10,258 nucleotides of DNA, taken from assembly GCA_900556295.1 (NCBI GenBank), contig USOK01000039.1:1-10258 (forward strand), in the 5' to 3' direction. This DNA comes from an uncultured bacterium (GTDB lineage: Bacteria > Cyanobacteriota > Vampirovibrionia > Gastranaerophilales > Gastranaerophilaceae). Shown piece by piece: positions 1 to 7,236 of the stretch. The notes beneath the pieces are model-generated. The model ran no database searches. It was not told the DNA's origin and saw nothing but the letters and a program-made list of their open reading frames with translations. Position 1 is the stretch's first letter; every line of letters begins with the position of its first letter. Both the position numbers and the translations under genes were made by a program.

Positions 1-84
1 AATGTTACCAATCTTATTAAAAAAGTAAGAGTATAGTCATATTCATATGACAATATAGAAAAGGCTCATAACTACTGTGAGCGT

Positions 85-150
85 GTAGGTTGGGCTTTTA
101 GCCCAACAAATTTATTATCGTTGGGGGTAGAAACCCCAACCTACTTTTTT
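85..150. repeat. Nested inverted repeat (three-way junction) with T-run
   Basis: Outer arms GTAGGTTGGG (85-94) and CCCAACCTAC (135-144) are perfectly complementary. They enclose two further hairpins: TTGGGCT/AGCCCAA (90-96/100-106) and GTTGGGG/CCCCAAC (120-126/134-140). Six Ts follow (145-150), so the second hairpin could also act as a terminator on the + strand. A shorter relative, GTTGGGT-GAA-ACCCAAC, sits at 784-800 in the same place before the second coding remnant. It looks like a dispersed palindromic (REP/MITE-like) element; that class assignment is inference. Confidence 0.7.
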
Positions 151-152
151 AT

Positions 153-314
153 GGTGTCGATGAGGTTACTATTCTGGAACCCAACGACAAGAAAATATTA
201 GCAAAATTAAGTGAGAATTGCAATATTTATTGCAAGCTTGTTTTTCTCTTAAAATTAGATACACAGGCGTATTACAATATGAGGATGATTCTTGGTTATG
301 AAACGTTGCAATAA
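153..314 (+). pseudogene. Start-less coding remnant, copy 1 (C-terminal fragment of an unknown protein)
   Basis: An open frame of 53 codons begins GVDEVTILEPN, continues through KKILAKL and LLKLDTQAYYN, and ends at TAA 312-314. The frame stays open upstream to about position 104 but passes only through the palindrome, with no ATG, GTG or TTG start and no ribosome site. The same frame recurs at 812-970, with many of the differences between copies at third codon positions (CAG/CAA, TAC/TAT, ACA/ACG, AGG/AGA). That pattern means the sequence was under protein-level selection. I read it as the 3' end of a gene that lost its 5' part, or a duplicated gene end. I do not recognise the family. A short protein with a non-canonical start is less likely but possible. 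Confidence 0.5.
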
Positions 315-333
315 ATTGCACAGGCTACAAAAA

Positions 334-762
334 TTACAAATTATACAAGATTTTAGCAATGAATTCCATTGGTAAGCATAATAGTATCTGTGAAATAAAA
401 GTCCAAATAAAAATAAATGGTAATGAGAAAATAAACCAACCCAATCTTTTTTCTATTAGTACATGAAAAAAACCGAAAAAATATAAATAAAAATAATCAC
501 TAATATTCTTTGGAAAATTATCCCATTTTATTTCTTTATCATTTAAATTATATAGCACAATATTTAAAATTATATTCAATATTCCCAATGTTGATAGAAC
601 TAAAACACTTATTGCACCCATAGCTAGACCAGCCCCTGCACCAAAATCTGGCTCCAAAAGACCCATTTGCCACTCTAAAACAACTAAACAAATGGATATA
701 AAAATGTTAATATAACCAACTACTATACCAAATTTATAGTGACCAGATTTTTTATAATTCAT
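334..762 (-). CDS. Small hydrophobic integral membrane protein, unknown function
   Basis: This 142-residue protein begins MNYKKSGHYK with a short positive N-terminus. It has about four hydrophobic segments: roughly residues 11-30, 44-71 (glycine/alanine-rich at its start), 88-104 and 108-135. A hydrophilic stretch (residues 73-88, NDKEIKWDNFPK) separates the two halves. The start at 762 is supported by GGGAG (769-773 on the + strand) six bases upstream. It runs convergently to coding remnant 1 and lies between the two remnant copies. No catalytic motif or known family is recognisable, and the location is inferred to be the cytoplasmic membrane. It may be accessory DNA captured between the duplicated flanks. 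Confidence 0.65.
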   Translation of the reverse strand: MNYKKSGHYKFGIVVGYINIFISICLVVLEWQMGLLEPDFGAGAGLAMGAISVLVLSTLGILNIILNIVLYNLNDKEIKWDNFPKNISDYFYLYFFGFFHVLIEKRLGWFIFSLPFIFIWTFISQILLCLPMEFIAKILYNL

Positions 763-783
763 ATTAGACTCCCATAGCTCGAG

Positions 784-800
784 GTTGGGTGAAACCCAAC
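784..800. repeat. GTTGGGT/ACCCAAC hairpin
   Basis: A perfect 7-bp stem (784-790/794-800) with a GAA loop. It lies 11 bases before coding remnant 2, matching the position of the larger palindrome (85-144) before remnant 1. The hairpin and the remnant therefore appear to have been duplicated together. Confidence 0.65.
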
Positions 801-811
801 ATTATTAAAAT

Positions 812-970
812 GGTGTCGATAAGGTTACTATTTTGGAACCTTACGTCAAGAAAATATTAGCAAAATTAGAAGGCAATTGCAATATTTATCAGAAGTTAGT
901 TTTGCTTTTAAAATTAGATACGCAAGCGTATTATAATTTGAGAATGGTTCTTGGTTTAGAGATTAACTAA
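812..970 (+). pseudogene. Start-less coding remnant, copy 2
   Basis: This 52-codon open frame begins GVDKVTILEP, continues through KKILAKLEGNCNIYQ and LLKLDTQAYYN, and ends at TAA 968-970. It is clearly paralogous to 153-314, in the same frame and without internal gaps until the last few codons. A TAA lies in frame just upstream of its first codons and there is no start codon, so it cannot be a normal intact gene. Its stop overlaps the stop of the convergent PH-domain gene by four bases (967-970). The product family is not recognised. Confidence 0.5.
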
Positions 971-1641
971 TTTAAGCCATTATATTTTGTTCTATAACCT
1001 TGATTTTCTTCTGGTCTTAAAGCATTTGGGTACATGGTATCAGTATATATATCTTCTTGCAATTTCTTTATAATTTCAAACACTTTTCTATAGTCTTTAA
1101 TATCTGCAATAGTAGTACCAACATCTAAAGGTCTACCGTTTACTCTAATATTTGAACTATATAAATCAGCAACATTGTTACTTGTTAAAACAACATCACC
1201 AACACCAATAATTTGGTCAATAATACCTCTATGTATATTTACTCTTGCAAGTTCCGTAAATGGTTTCATATTGCAGGTATATGAAAATAATCCTCCAGAA
1301 ATATAAACGCCTTTATCTGTAACTATATACTCAGTGTGCTGATATCTTCTAAAAACAAATATAACCCCACCCAAGTATATCCAAACTGGCATTAAATGAA
1401 ATAGAAAAAATATTAATGGGAATATAGAAAATACAGTAGGAGCACCTGATGTTGCAGCACCACCTATAAATGCAGCAATAAATAATGAATCAAACAAAAA
1501 CCAAACTAGAGCAAATGGTAACATTGGATTGAAAATACCTTCTAAAATAAAACAACGTTTATTAGGTTTTCCTTTCCAAAGGATTTTTTCATTACTACCA
1601 ACCATTAATTCTAATTCCGATTTTGCATAATTATTAAACAT
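967..1641 (-). CDS. Bacterial PH-domain (bPH2/YdbS-like) membrane protein
   Basis: The protein has 224 residues from ATG 1641. A GTG at 1647 would add two residues, but the ribosome site AGGAG (1649-1653) is one base from the GTG and seven from the ATG, so ATG is preferred. Residues 1-35 are soluble and contain GSNEKILWKGKPNKR, the usual lead-in of these proteins. Two hydrophobic segments follow (about 40-62 and 71-97). The bPH2-type beta-rich domain (about 100-195) includes YIVTDKGVYISGGLFSYTC and a downstream GVGDVVLTS strand. The C-terminal tail is short and polar. Family members are membrane-anchored and of mostly unknown function. The gene starts only 22 bases after the tRNA-Leu 3' end with no terminator or promoter visible between them, so co-transcription is likely. 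Confidence 0.8.
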   Translation of the reverse strand: MFNNYAKSELELMVGSNEKILWKGKPNKRCFILEGIFNPMLPFALVWFLFDSLFIAAFIGGAATSGAPTVFSIFPLIFFLFHLMPVWIYLGGVIFVFRRYQHTEYIVTDKGVYISGGLFSYTCNMKPFTELARVNIHRGIIDQIIGVGDVVLTSNNVADLYSSNIRVNGRPLDVGTTIADIKDYRKVFEIIKKLQEDIYTDTMYPNALRPEENQGYRTKYNGLN

Positions 1642-1663
1642 TAACACTCTCCTATTTTATATC

Positions 1664-1744
1664 TGTCGACGGGGGGACTTGAACCCCCACAGCTCTCGCC
1701 ACATGCACCTCAAGCATGCGTGTCTACCATTCCACCACATCGAC
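1664..1744 (-). tRNA. tRNA-Leu (anticodon GAG)
   Basis: Folded by eye on the minus strand: acceptor GTCGATG pairs with CGTCGAC (one G-T pair), discriminator A. The D-arm region contains GGTGGAATGGTAGAC. The anticodon stem is CATGC/GCATG with loop TTGAGGT, so the anticodon is GAG (1709-1711, reading CUC/CUU leucine codons). A long class II variable arm (TGGCGAGAGCTG region) is typical of leucine tRNAs. The T-arm is GGGGG-TTCAAGT-CCCCC. The length is 81 nt and CCA is not encoded, so it must be added after RNase Z-type or exonucleolytic 3' processing. The PH-domain gene follows immediately downstream, and the 118-bp repeats abut the 5' end. Confidence 0.96.
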
Positions 1745-2057
1745 ATAAACGGTTCGTGCTACTTGGTCGATGTTGAAGGTCTGCTTGTGGTGGAAGTGCT
1801 TCGCACCCTCTCACAAAACGTGACATTTAGTCACCTTTTGCTCGGCAGAGTACCACATCGACATAAACTTTGGTATCTATTTCGCCGATGCTGACTGACT
1901 GCTTGTGGTGGAGGGCTGTCGCCCCCTCTCTAAAAACGTGACATTTAGTCTTGTTTTTCTTGGTCGCTCGCGTTAAACGGGTCTACCGGCAAAGCTCCTC
2001 GCTTTGACCGTCCGCCCTCTGCTCGCAACCAGCTCGGCAGAGCACCAGCATCGATAT
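1734..2057. repeat. 118-bp tandem duplication plus partial third copy, next to tRNA-Leu
   Basis: ACCACATCGACATAAAC occurs at 1734-1750 and 1852-1868, GCTTGTGGTGGA at 1783-1794 and 1901-1912, and AACGTGACATTTAGTC at 1817-1832 and 1935-1950. All are offset by exactly 118 bases. CTCGGCAGAG recurs at 1841-1850 and 2033-2042, followed each time by a version of the tRNA 5' end (TACCACATCGA, CACCAGCATCGA). Small hairpins occur at equivalent places but with different stems: GTGC/GCAC at 1796-1806 and GGGC/GCCC at 1913-1924. The gene-free stretch 1745-2150 is otherwise visibly richer in GC up to about 2050, then strongly AT-rich before uvrA. I see no credible CDS in it. Confidence 0.8.
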
Positions 2058-2150
2058 AATGAATTTATTGAATTTTCAATAATTTAAGGCTAGCACAAAT
2101 ATATAATTTTGTAAATTTGAAAATCATTTTTTACGTGTAATAATGATGTT

Positions 2151-5003
2151 ATGTTAGACTCGATTACTATAAAAGGTGCAAAAGAGCACAATTTAAAAGA
2201 TGTTTCACTGCAATTACCCAAGAATGAACTGATTGTTTTTACAGGAGTTTCAGGCTCCGGAAAATCATCTCTTGCCTTTGATACAATATTTGCAGAAGGG
2301 CAAAGACGCTATATTGAAAGCCTTTCAACGTACGCACGTCAGTTTTTAGGACAGATGGACAAGCCAAATGTCGACTATATCGACGGGCTTTCGCCTGCAA
2401 TCTCTATTGATCAAAAATCAACTAGCAATAACCCACGTTCAACAGTTGGGACAGTTACTGAAATATATGACTATTTAAGGCTATTATATGCCCGTGTCGG
2501 CACTCCTTATTGCCCGAATTGCGGAGAAAAAATTAAGCCGCAAACGGTTGACGAAATCGTAAATAATATTTTAAAACTCGGAGAAGGAACAAAAATTCAA
2601 ATTTTAGCACCAGTAGTCCGAGGTAAAAAAGGAGAGTATTCTTCGACTTTTGAGGAATTGCGACAAGAAGGTTTTGTGCGCGTGAAGGTTGATGGTGAGA
2701 TTTTTAACCTTGATGAAGATGAAATTTCGCTTGCAAAAACGAAAAAACACGACATTTCTGTTGTTGTAGACCGAATTGTTGTGAAAGAGTCTGCACAATC
2801 TCGTATTGCTGATAGTGTTCAAATAGCGTTGAAAAAAGCTGATGGTGTATCAATTGTAGATGTCGTCGGTGGAAAAGAAACGCCAAGCAAAGAAATAATT
2901 TATAGCGAAAAACTGGCATGTCCGAAGTGTAATTTGAGTTTCGAAGAACTTGCACCGAGAATTTTCTCTTTCAACGCGCCTTATGGAGCTTGCGAAAGAT
3001 GTTCCGGACTTGGGGCAGACTTTGTTGTTGATCCTGATTTGGTTGTTCCGGACAAGAAAAAATCGCTTAACGAAGGTGCAATTTATCCTTGGTCAAAGAC
3101 TTCTACACAGTATTATAATGATGTTTTAAAATCTGTTTGTCACAATTTCAATATCGATATGGACAAGCCGTTTGAAGATTTATCTGAAAAAGAACAAAAA
3201 ATCATTCTTTACGGAAGTGACGATATTATTAAATTTACTGTAATGCGATTTGGTACACATCGTTATGAAACGAAATATCGAAATTTTGACGGCGTAATTC
3301 CGTTTTTAGAAAAGCGTTATAATGAGTCAAATGGCGAGTATTGGCGGGAAGAAATTGAAAAATATATGACAACAACTCCTTGCCCTTCGTGTCATGGCGC
3401 GAGATTAAAGCCGTTTCCTCTTGCTGTAAAAATCAAGGATAAAAACATTTTTGAATTCACTCAGATGCCGATTGATGAGGAATTAGATTTTATTTCGGAT
3501 TTGTATTTGGAATTAAATGAATTCCAGATGCATATTGCAAAACAGATTTTGGACGAAATTCGTGCTCGTTTAAGATTTTTGAAAGATGTCGGTTTGAGCT
3601 ATCTTGATTTGGCTCGTCGTGCCGGAACACTTTCCGGTGGTGAGGCTCAAAGAATTCGTCTTGCAACTCAAATCGGAAGTGGTTTGTCAGGCGTTTTGTA
3701 TGTTTTAGACGAACCTTCAATCGGTTTGCACCAAAGAGATAACGACAGATTGATAAAAACTTTAATAAAACTTCGAAATCTTGGAAATACTTTGATAGTT
3801 GTTGAACACGATGAAGATACTATCAGAAATGCTGATTATATCGTTGATATCGGTCCAAAAGCCGGTGTAAACGGCGGTAAAATGATTGCTTGCGGGACAA
3901 TTGACGATATTATCGCGGCAAAAGAGTCGATTACCGGAAAATATTTGAGCGGCGAAAAATTTATCCCAGTGCCTGAAAAGGTTCGAGAAGGTAATGGTGA
4001 ATTTTTACGAGTTAAAAATGCACATATCAATAATCTTAAAAATATTGATGTAGATATTCCGTTAGGTAAAATTGTTTGTCTGACTGGAGTTTCAGGCTCC
4101 GGAAAATCTTCTTTGATGCAAGATTTGATATATGAATACGCTTTGCATAAATTACGAGGAAATAAACCGAAACCGCAAGGAGTGGACGAAATTTTAGGTT
4201 TTGAAAATATCGATAAAGTTATTGCGATTGATCAATCTCCAATCGGAAGAACTCCAAGGTCTAATCCTGCAACTTATACGGATTTGTTTACGCATATTCG
4301 TGAATTGTTTTCTAAAACGAATGAGGCAAAACTCAGAGGATACAAACCCGGAAGGTTTAGCTTTAACGTGAAAGGTGGTCGCTGTGAGGCTTGTAAGGGT
4401 GATGGCGTAATTAAAATTGAGATGAACTTCTTGTCAGATGTCTATGTTAAATGTGATGTCTGTAAAGGGAAGCGTTATAATAGAGAAACATTAGAGGTTA
4501 AATATAAAGGTAAAACTATTTCTGACGTTTTGGAAATGAGTGTTAAAGAAGCGTTGGAATTCTTTGACAGTATTCCGTCGATTAAGTCGAGATTACAGAC
4601 TTTGAACGATGTCGGGCTTGATTATATGAAGCTCGGGCAAAGTGCGACGACACTTTCCGGTGGGGAAGCTCAAAGAATTAAGCTTGCTGCGGAATTAAAC
4701 AAACGATCGACGGGGAAAACGCTGTATTTGCTTGATGAACCGTCTGTTGGGTTGCATTGGTATGATTTGGATAAGCTTATTAAAATTTTGCAAAAGCTTG
4801 CGGATCAGGGAAATACAGTTTTAGTCATTGAGCACAATTTGGATTTTATCAAAATTGCAGACCACATAATAGATTTAGGACCGGAAGGTGGAATTGGTGG
4901 TGGACAAGTGATTGCACAAGGAACACCTTTTGAGGTTGCAAAGTGTAAAAATTCTTACACCGGACAATATCTTAAACCCATGTTGACAAACGGCTTAAAA
5001 TAA
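2151..5003 (+). CDS. uvrA: UvrA, excinuclease ABC subunit A
   Basis: UvrA is the ATP-dependent DNA-damage sensor that loads UvrB in nucleotide excision repair. At 950 residues it is full length (E. coli UvrA is 940). Two ABC ATPase modules are intact. Module one has Walker A GVSGSGKS (32-39), signature LSGGEAQ (494-500) and Walker B with DEP at 520-522. Module two has GVSGSGKS (646-653), LSGGEAQ (835-841) and DEP at 862-864. Zinc ligands pair as CPKC (257-260) with CERC (281-284), and CEAC (745-748) with CDVC (768-771). A further CPSC lies at 411-414. ATG 2151 gives the standard N-terminus ([14 protein letters not shown]), yet no ribosome site precedes it. The promoter is not clear: TATAAT at 2102-2107 lacks a good -35, and no LexA-like box is evident. 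A secreted-protein gene follows 33 bases after the stop. Confidence 0.98.
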   Translation: MLDSITIKGAKEHNLKDVSLQLPKNELIVFTGVSGSGKSSLAFDTIFAEGQRRYIESLSTYARQFLGQMDKPNVDYIDGLSPAISIDQKSTSNNPRSTVGTVTEIYDYLRLLYARVGTPYCPNCGEKIKPQTVDEIVNNILKLGEGTKIQILAPVVRGKKGEYSSTFEELRQEGFVRVKVDGEIFNLDEDEISLAKTKKHDISVVVDRIVVKESAQSRIADSVQIALKKADGVSIVDVVGGKETPSKEIIYSEKLACPKCNLSFEELAPRIFSFNAPYGACERCSGLGADFVVDPDLVVPDKKKSLNEGAIYPWSKTSTQYYNDVLKSVCHNFNIDMDKPFEDLSEKEQKIILYGSDDIIKFTVMRFGTHRYETKYRNFDGVIPFLEKRYNESNGEYWREEIEKYMTTTPCPSCHGARLKPFPLAVKIKDKNIFEFTQMPIDEELDFISDLYLELNEFQMHIAKQILDEIRARLRFLKDVGLSYLDLARRAGTLSGGEAQRIRLATQIGSGLSGVLYVLDEPSIGLHQRDNDRLIKTLIKLRNLGNTLIVVEHDEDTIRNADYIVDIGPKAGVNGGKMIACGTIDDIIAAKESITGKYLSGEKFIPVPEKVREGNGEFLRVKNAHINNLKNIDVDIPLGKIVCLTGVSGSGKSSLMQDLIYEYALHKLRGNKPKPQGVDEILGFENIDKVIAIDQSPIGRTPRSNPATYTDLFTHIRELFSKTNEAKLRGYKPGRFSFNVKGGRCEACKGDGVIKIEMNFLSDVYVKCDVCKGKRYNRETLEVKYKGKTISDVLEMSVKEALEFFDSIPSIKSRLQTLNDVGLDYMKLGQSATTLSGGEAQRIKLAAELNKRSTGKTLYLLDEPSVGLHWYDLDKLIKILQKLADQGNTVLVIEHNLDFIKIADHIIDLGPEGGIGGGQVIAQGTPFEVAKCKNSYTGQYLKPMLTNGLK

Positions 5004-5036
5004 TTTATCTTTTTATTAATGCAGAAAGTAGGTAAT

Positions 5037-5672
5037 ATGAAGAAATTTTTAAACTTTTCTCTGTTGTCGTTGTTATTATTAGCTTCACCGGTTTTTGCTA
5101 AAACTGTTGCTGTGGAAGCTATGAGTGGTTTTACAACAGAAAATCCTCCGAGAGAAATGAGTGTAAAATTGCTTGAAGATATTGTGCTTGATGATAATAC
5201 GACTTTGGCTGCAGATTACATTCTTGATGGGAAAATTGTTGATGTAACAGATCCTAAAAGACTAAAGCGTAATGCTACATTTACGTTTGTTCCAATTAGT
5301 TATAAAGATAAAAACGGAAAAGCTTCGCAAATTAAGGCTTATTGCCCTGCAAAATATACGACAAAAATAAACAAAGGAGAACTTGCTAAAAGTGTTGGGT
5401 TAGGAGTTGGCAGTTTCTTTGTAAAAGGGCTTTCACTTGGTTATAGCGCTGTAGAAGGAGCTATTAAAAACGAGCAAGATAATCGTTTTAAATCAAGTGT
5501 AACTAATGTTTATAATGATTCTCCCCTTTCTTATGTTGAGAAAGGTGAAGAACTTGTTATTGAAAAAGAGCAGGTTTTCTTTCTTAATTTTAAACTGAAA
5601 GATGATGTAGAAGAAGATGATGCGCCTAATTACGAATACCAAGAGCTTCCATCTGAAACGAATGTAAAATAA
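5037..5672 (+). CDS. Secreted protein of unknown function, paralogue A
   Basis: The protein has 211 residues from ATG 5037, which gives a classic Sec signal peptide (MKKFLNFSLLSLLLLASPVFA, cleavage before KT at 22). An in-frame ATG at 5019 would add six residues but has no ribosome site; AGG precedes 5037 at a short distance. The mature N-terminal half is mainly beta-prone (SVKLLEDIVLDDNTTL, YILDGKIVDV, ATFTFVPISY). A glycine-rich hydrophobic patch follows (about 118-141, VGLGVGSFFVKGLSLGY). The tail is acidic. It shares its layout with the next gene: KT at 22-23, F32, NP 36-37 and G65 align without gaps. The stop-to-start gap after uvrA is 33 bases with no promoter, so read-through from uvrA is likely. 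Function unknown; the location is inferred as periplasm or envelope. Confidence 0.85.
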   Translation: MKKFLNFSLLSLLLLASPVFAKTVAVEAMSGFTTENPPREMSVKLLEDIVLDDNTTLAADYILDGKIVDVTDPKRLKRNATFTFVPISYKDKNGKASQIKAYCPAKYTTKINKGELAKSVGLGVGSFFVKGLSLGYSAVEGAIKNEQDNRFKSSVTNVYNDSPLSYVEKGEELVIEKEQVFFLNFKLKDDVEEDDAPNYEYQELPSETNVK

Positions 5673-5698
5673 GTTATATAACTCTTATATAACTGTAA

Positions 5699-5727
5699 TT
5701 GACGGATTTTGGAAATTATGTTATCAT
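5699..5727 (+). promoter_or_regulatory. Sigma70-type promoter for secreted paralogue B
   Basis: TTGACG (5699-5704), a 17-base spacer and TATCAT (5722-5727) make a near-consensus promoter. The predicted start of transcription is about 5734, giving a leader of roughly 23 bases that contains GGAG (5744-5747) before ATG 5757. Just upstream is a palindromic duplicated sequence, GTTATATAACTCTTATATAAC (5673-5693 region), a possible operator (inference). Confidence 0.7.
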
Positions 5728-5756
5728 CCTGTTATAGCAATTCGGAGATAGAAAGA

Positions 5757-6380
5757 ATGAAAAAAATATTATTTATTGTTGCATTACTTACAGGTTTGGC
5801 TGTTGCACCAGTAGAGGCAAAGACTGCACCGGTTCAAGCATTACAGGATTTTTCAATTTCCAATCCTTCTCAAACTCTTTTGATTAAAATGCTTGCGAAT
5901 GTCCAGCTTAATAAAGACACAATGTTACATGAAGGATATTTTGTTTTAGGACAAATTCAAAATGTTTCAAATTCTACATTTGTTTTTATGCCTATTAAAT
6001 ACCAAAACTTCCATAATGAAGTGTTCCAAATTAATGGAAATTATCCGGCAAAATTCGTAGAAATGGTTGATACAGCAAGTAAACAACCTCCTCAAGGAAC
6101 AATTTCAAAAGATGCAAAATTCTTGATGGATTTTGTAATCGCTCCTGACAATTCGGTTGGAGCAAAATATCAAAATATGGGAACTCCTTCAAATGGAATT
6201 TCTGCTGTAGTAAATCAACAAGATTTAGTTTTGTACGACGGAAGTATTCCGAAAACAATGAAAGACTTCCCGGGAATTAAATTAAATTCTTTTGATAATG
6301 GTAGTAACTTTAATATTCCAAAAAAATTGATGATTGAAGCGACTCCAAGAGAAGTTAATGTTAATGATTTGAAATATTAA
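5757..6380 (+). CDS. Secreted protein of unknown function, paralogue B
   Basis: The protein has 207 residues from ATG 5757, chosen because GGAG (5744-5747) lies nine bases upstream and the result starts directly with a signal peptide (MKKILFIVALLTGLAVAPVEA, cleavage before KT). An upstream in-frame ATG at 5709 would overlap the promoter. It aligns with the preceding protein over the first ~100 residues: FSISNP against FTTENP, GYFVLGQI against DYILDGKI, STFVFMPIKY against ATFTFVPISY, NYPAKF against YCPAKY. The C-terminal halves have diverged; this one lacks the glycine-rich patch and acidic tail and contains no cysteine in the mature part. It has its own promoter as well as possible read-through from upstream. 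No known domain is recognised. Confidence 0.85.
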   Translation: MKKILFIVALLTGLAVAPVEAKTAPVQALQDFSISNPSQTLLIKMLANVQLNKDTMLHEGYFVLGQIQNVSNSTFVFMPIKYQNFHNEVFQINGNYPAKFVEMVDTASKQPPQGTISKDAKFLMDFVIAPDNSVGAKYQNMGTPSNGISAVVNQQDLVLYDGSIPKTMKDFPGIKLNSFDNGSNFNIPKKLMIEATPREVNVNDLKY

Positions 6381-6402
6381 TTTTTAAATTGTTTTAAAAA
6401 TC

Positions 6403-6431
6403 AAAAGACCGTCATTGCTGACGGTCTTTTT
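6403..6431. terminator. Bidirectional intrinsic terminator
   Basis: A perfect 12-bp stem AAAAGACCGTCA/TGACGGTCTTTT (6403-6414/6419-6430) with a TTGC loop is flanked by an A-run on one side and a T-run on the other. It lies between convergent genes, secreted paralogue B (+) and the prepilin-like gene (-), and can serve both. Confidence 0.93.
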
Positions 6432-6449
6432 GTATGTTTTGGTTTATGA

Positions 6450-7115
6450 TTATGGAAGGTTTTTAAAATAATTAGGATTGCTTACTGCTTGATATGTGCA
6501 GGTTAGCCCATTATTTATAGTTGTATTTGTTTTAGAACAGTATGAAAGTGTAGTTGCCCAAGTACCTTCTGCTCCCATTGGTTTTAAACCATCTTTACTC
6601 ACGTGAAACGTAAATAAGTCATAGCCCCATCTGTTAGGTTTTTTGTCTATTCCGTTTGTGTCAATACTGATTAAGACTACTCCATAAGCGTTATCTATAA
6701 AAACAGCAAAACCATTGTTTAGTATAAATTGCCCGTCATCAAGTCTGCAAACATTCATGTAAGCTTTGTTGTTGAATGTTCTGTAGACAATTGTATCGGA
6801 GTCTACTTCGCCCGTGTTCATTTTGCAATCTCCTTCTTCTGTTCCAAAACCGCAATCTTTAGGGCTTATAAAATATTTCATAAGTTTGGCTTTTAGGGTT
6901 CTTGTTGGAAACATGTCTGGTGTTATGTAGTCAACACCTTCGTCTTGGGCAAATTGCGACACTGCTTGAGTTAAGATAGAATAGCCTGCACGAAAGCTTG
7001 TTTCAAGTTGTTTGTTTCTTGTTTTTGTGATGATTGTTGGAATTGTAATTGCTGCAATTACTCCTATAATTCCAAGTGTGATAAGTACTTCTGCTAGAGT
7101 GAATCCTTTTTTCAT
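6450..7115 (-). CDS. Prepilin-like protein with type IV N-terminal methylation signal
   Basis: The protein has 221 residues from ATG 7115, preceded by GGAGG (7120-7124) four bases upstream. A nine-residue longer frame from 7142 is rejected because it precedes the ribosome site. The class III signal is MKKG|FTLAEVLITLGIIG, with prepilin peptidase cleavage expected between G4 and F5 and the conserved glutamate at mature position 5 (E9). The hydrophobic helix spans about 5-28. The C-terminal domain has five cysteines (88, 97, 123, 193, 206) and a DTNG...KKPNRWGYDLFTF block (152-170), which recalls calcium-binding loops of pseudopilins. It is probably exported and assembled or retained in the envelope by a type IV pilus or type II secretion machine, but no machinery gene is nearby. 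Such genes are numerous in Gastranaerophilales (recalled, not searched). Confidence 0.9.
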   Translation of the reverse strand: MKKGFTLAEVLITLGIIGVIAAITIPTIITKTRNKQLETSFRAGYSILTQAVSQFAQDEGVDYITPDMFPTRTLKAKLMKYFISPKDCGFGTEEGDCKMNTGEVDSDTIVYRTFNNKAYMNVCRLDDGQFILNNGFAVFIDNAYGVVLISIDTNGIDKKPNRWGYDLFTFHVSKDGLKPMGAEGTWATTLSYCSKTNTTINNGLTCTYQAVSNPNYFKNLP

Positions 7116-7187
7116 AAAACCTCCATAAGTATTCAAATGCAAATACGAATATTCATATACGAATAAAAATAATCATATATAAATATT

Positions 7188-7216
7188 AGCATAACCTGCT
7201 TTTTCAAAAAAGTCAA
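7188..7216 (-). promoter_or_regulatory. Promoter for the prepilin-like gene
   Basis: On the minus strand TTGACT (7211-7216), a 17-base spacer and TATGCT (7188-7193) resemble a sigma70-type promoter. The leader to ATG 7115 is about 65 bases and contains repeated TTCGTAT / TTCATAT-like AT-rich words. The -35 element sits inside the promoter region of the divergent HTH gene. Confidence 0.6.
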
Positions 7217-7229
7217 TATAATATATAAT
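7201..7229 (+). promoter_or_regulatory. Promoter for the HTH gene, predicting a leaderless mRNA
   Basis: TTTTCA (7201-7206), a 17-base spacer and TATAAT (7224-7229) lie so close to ATG 7237 that transcription would begin at or next to the start codon. No ribosome site is present between them. A second TATAAT overlaps at 7217-7222. The element physically overlaps the prepilin promoter (7188-7216). Confidence 0.5.
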
Positions 7230-7236
7230 CTTAATT

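Noticed and set aside
334..1641. Two-gene membrane-protein defence or toxin-antitoxin system
   Set aside because: Proximity of two small membrane proteins is the only argument. There is no nuclease, nucleotidase, NTPase or toxin motif, and the genes are separated by a remnant and a palindrome instead of forming an operon.
1679..1894. Open frame of 71 codons on the + strand
   Set aside because: It runs antisense through tRNA-Leu and into the tandem repeats, so it is a by-product of GC-rich RNA-gene sequence, not a protein gene.
2051..2150. LexA/SOS box before uvrA
   Set aside because: No GAAC-N4-GTTC or CTG-N10-CAG type palindrome is present; TTGAATTTTCAA is a chance AT-rich palindrome without supporting context.
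5019..5036. Upstream start codon for secreted paralogue A
   Set aside because: It lacks a ribosome site and would put six extra residues before a signal peptide that is canonical from 5037; the paralogue supports the shorter start.
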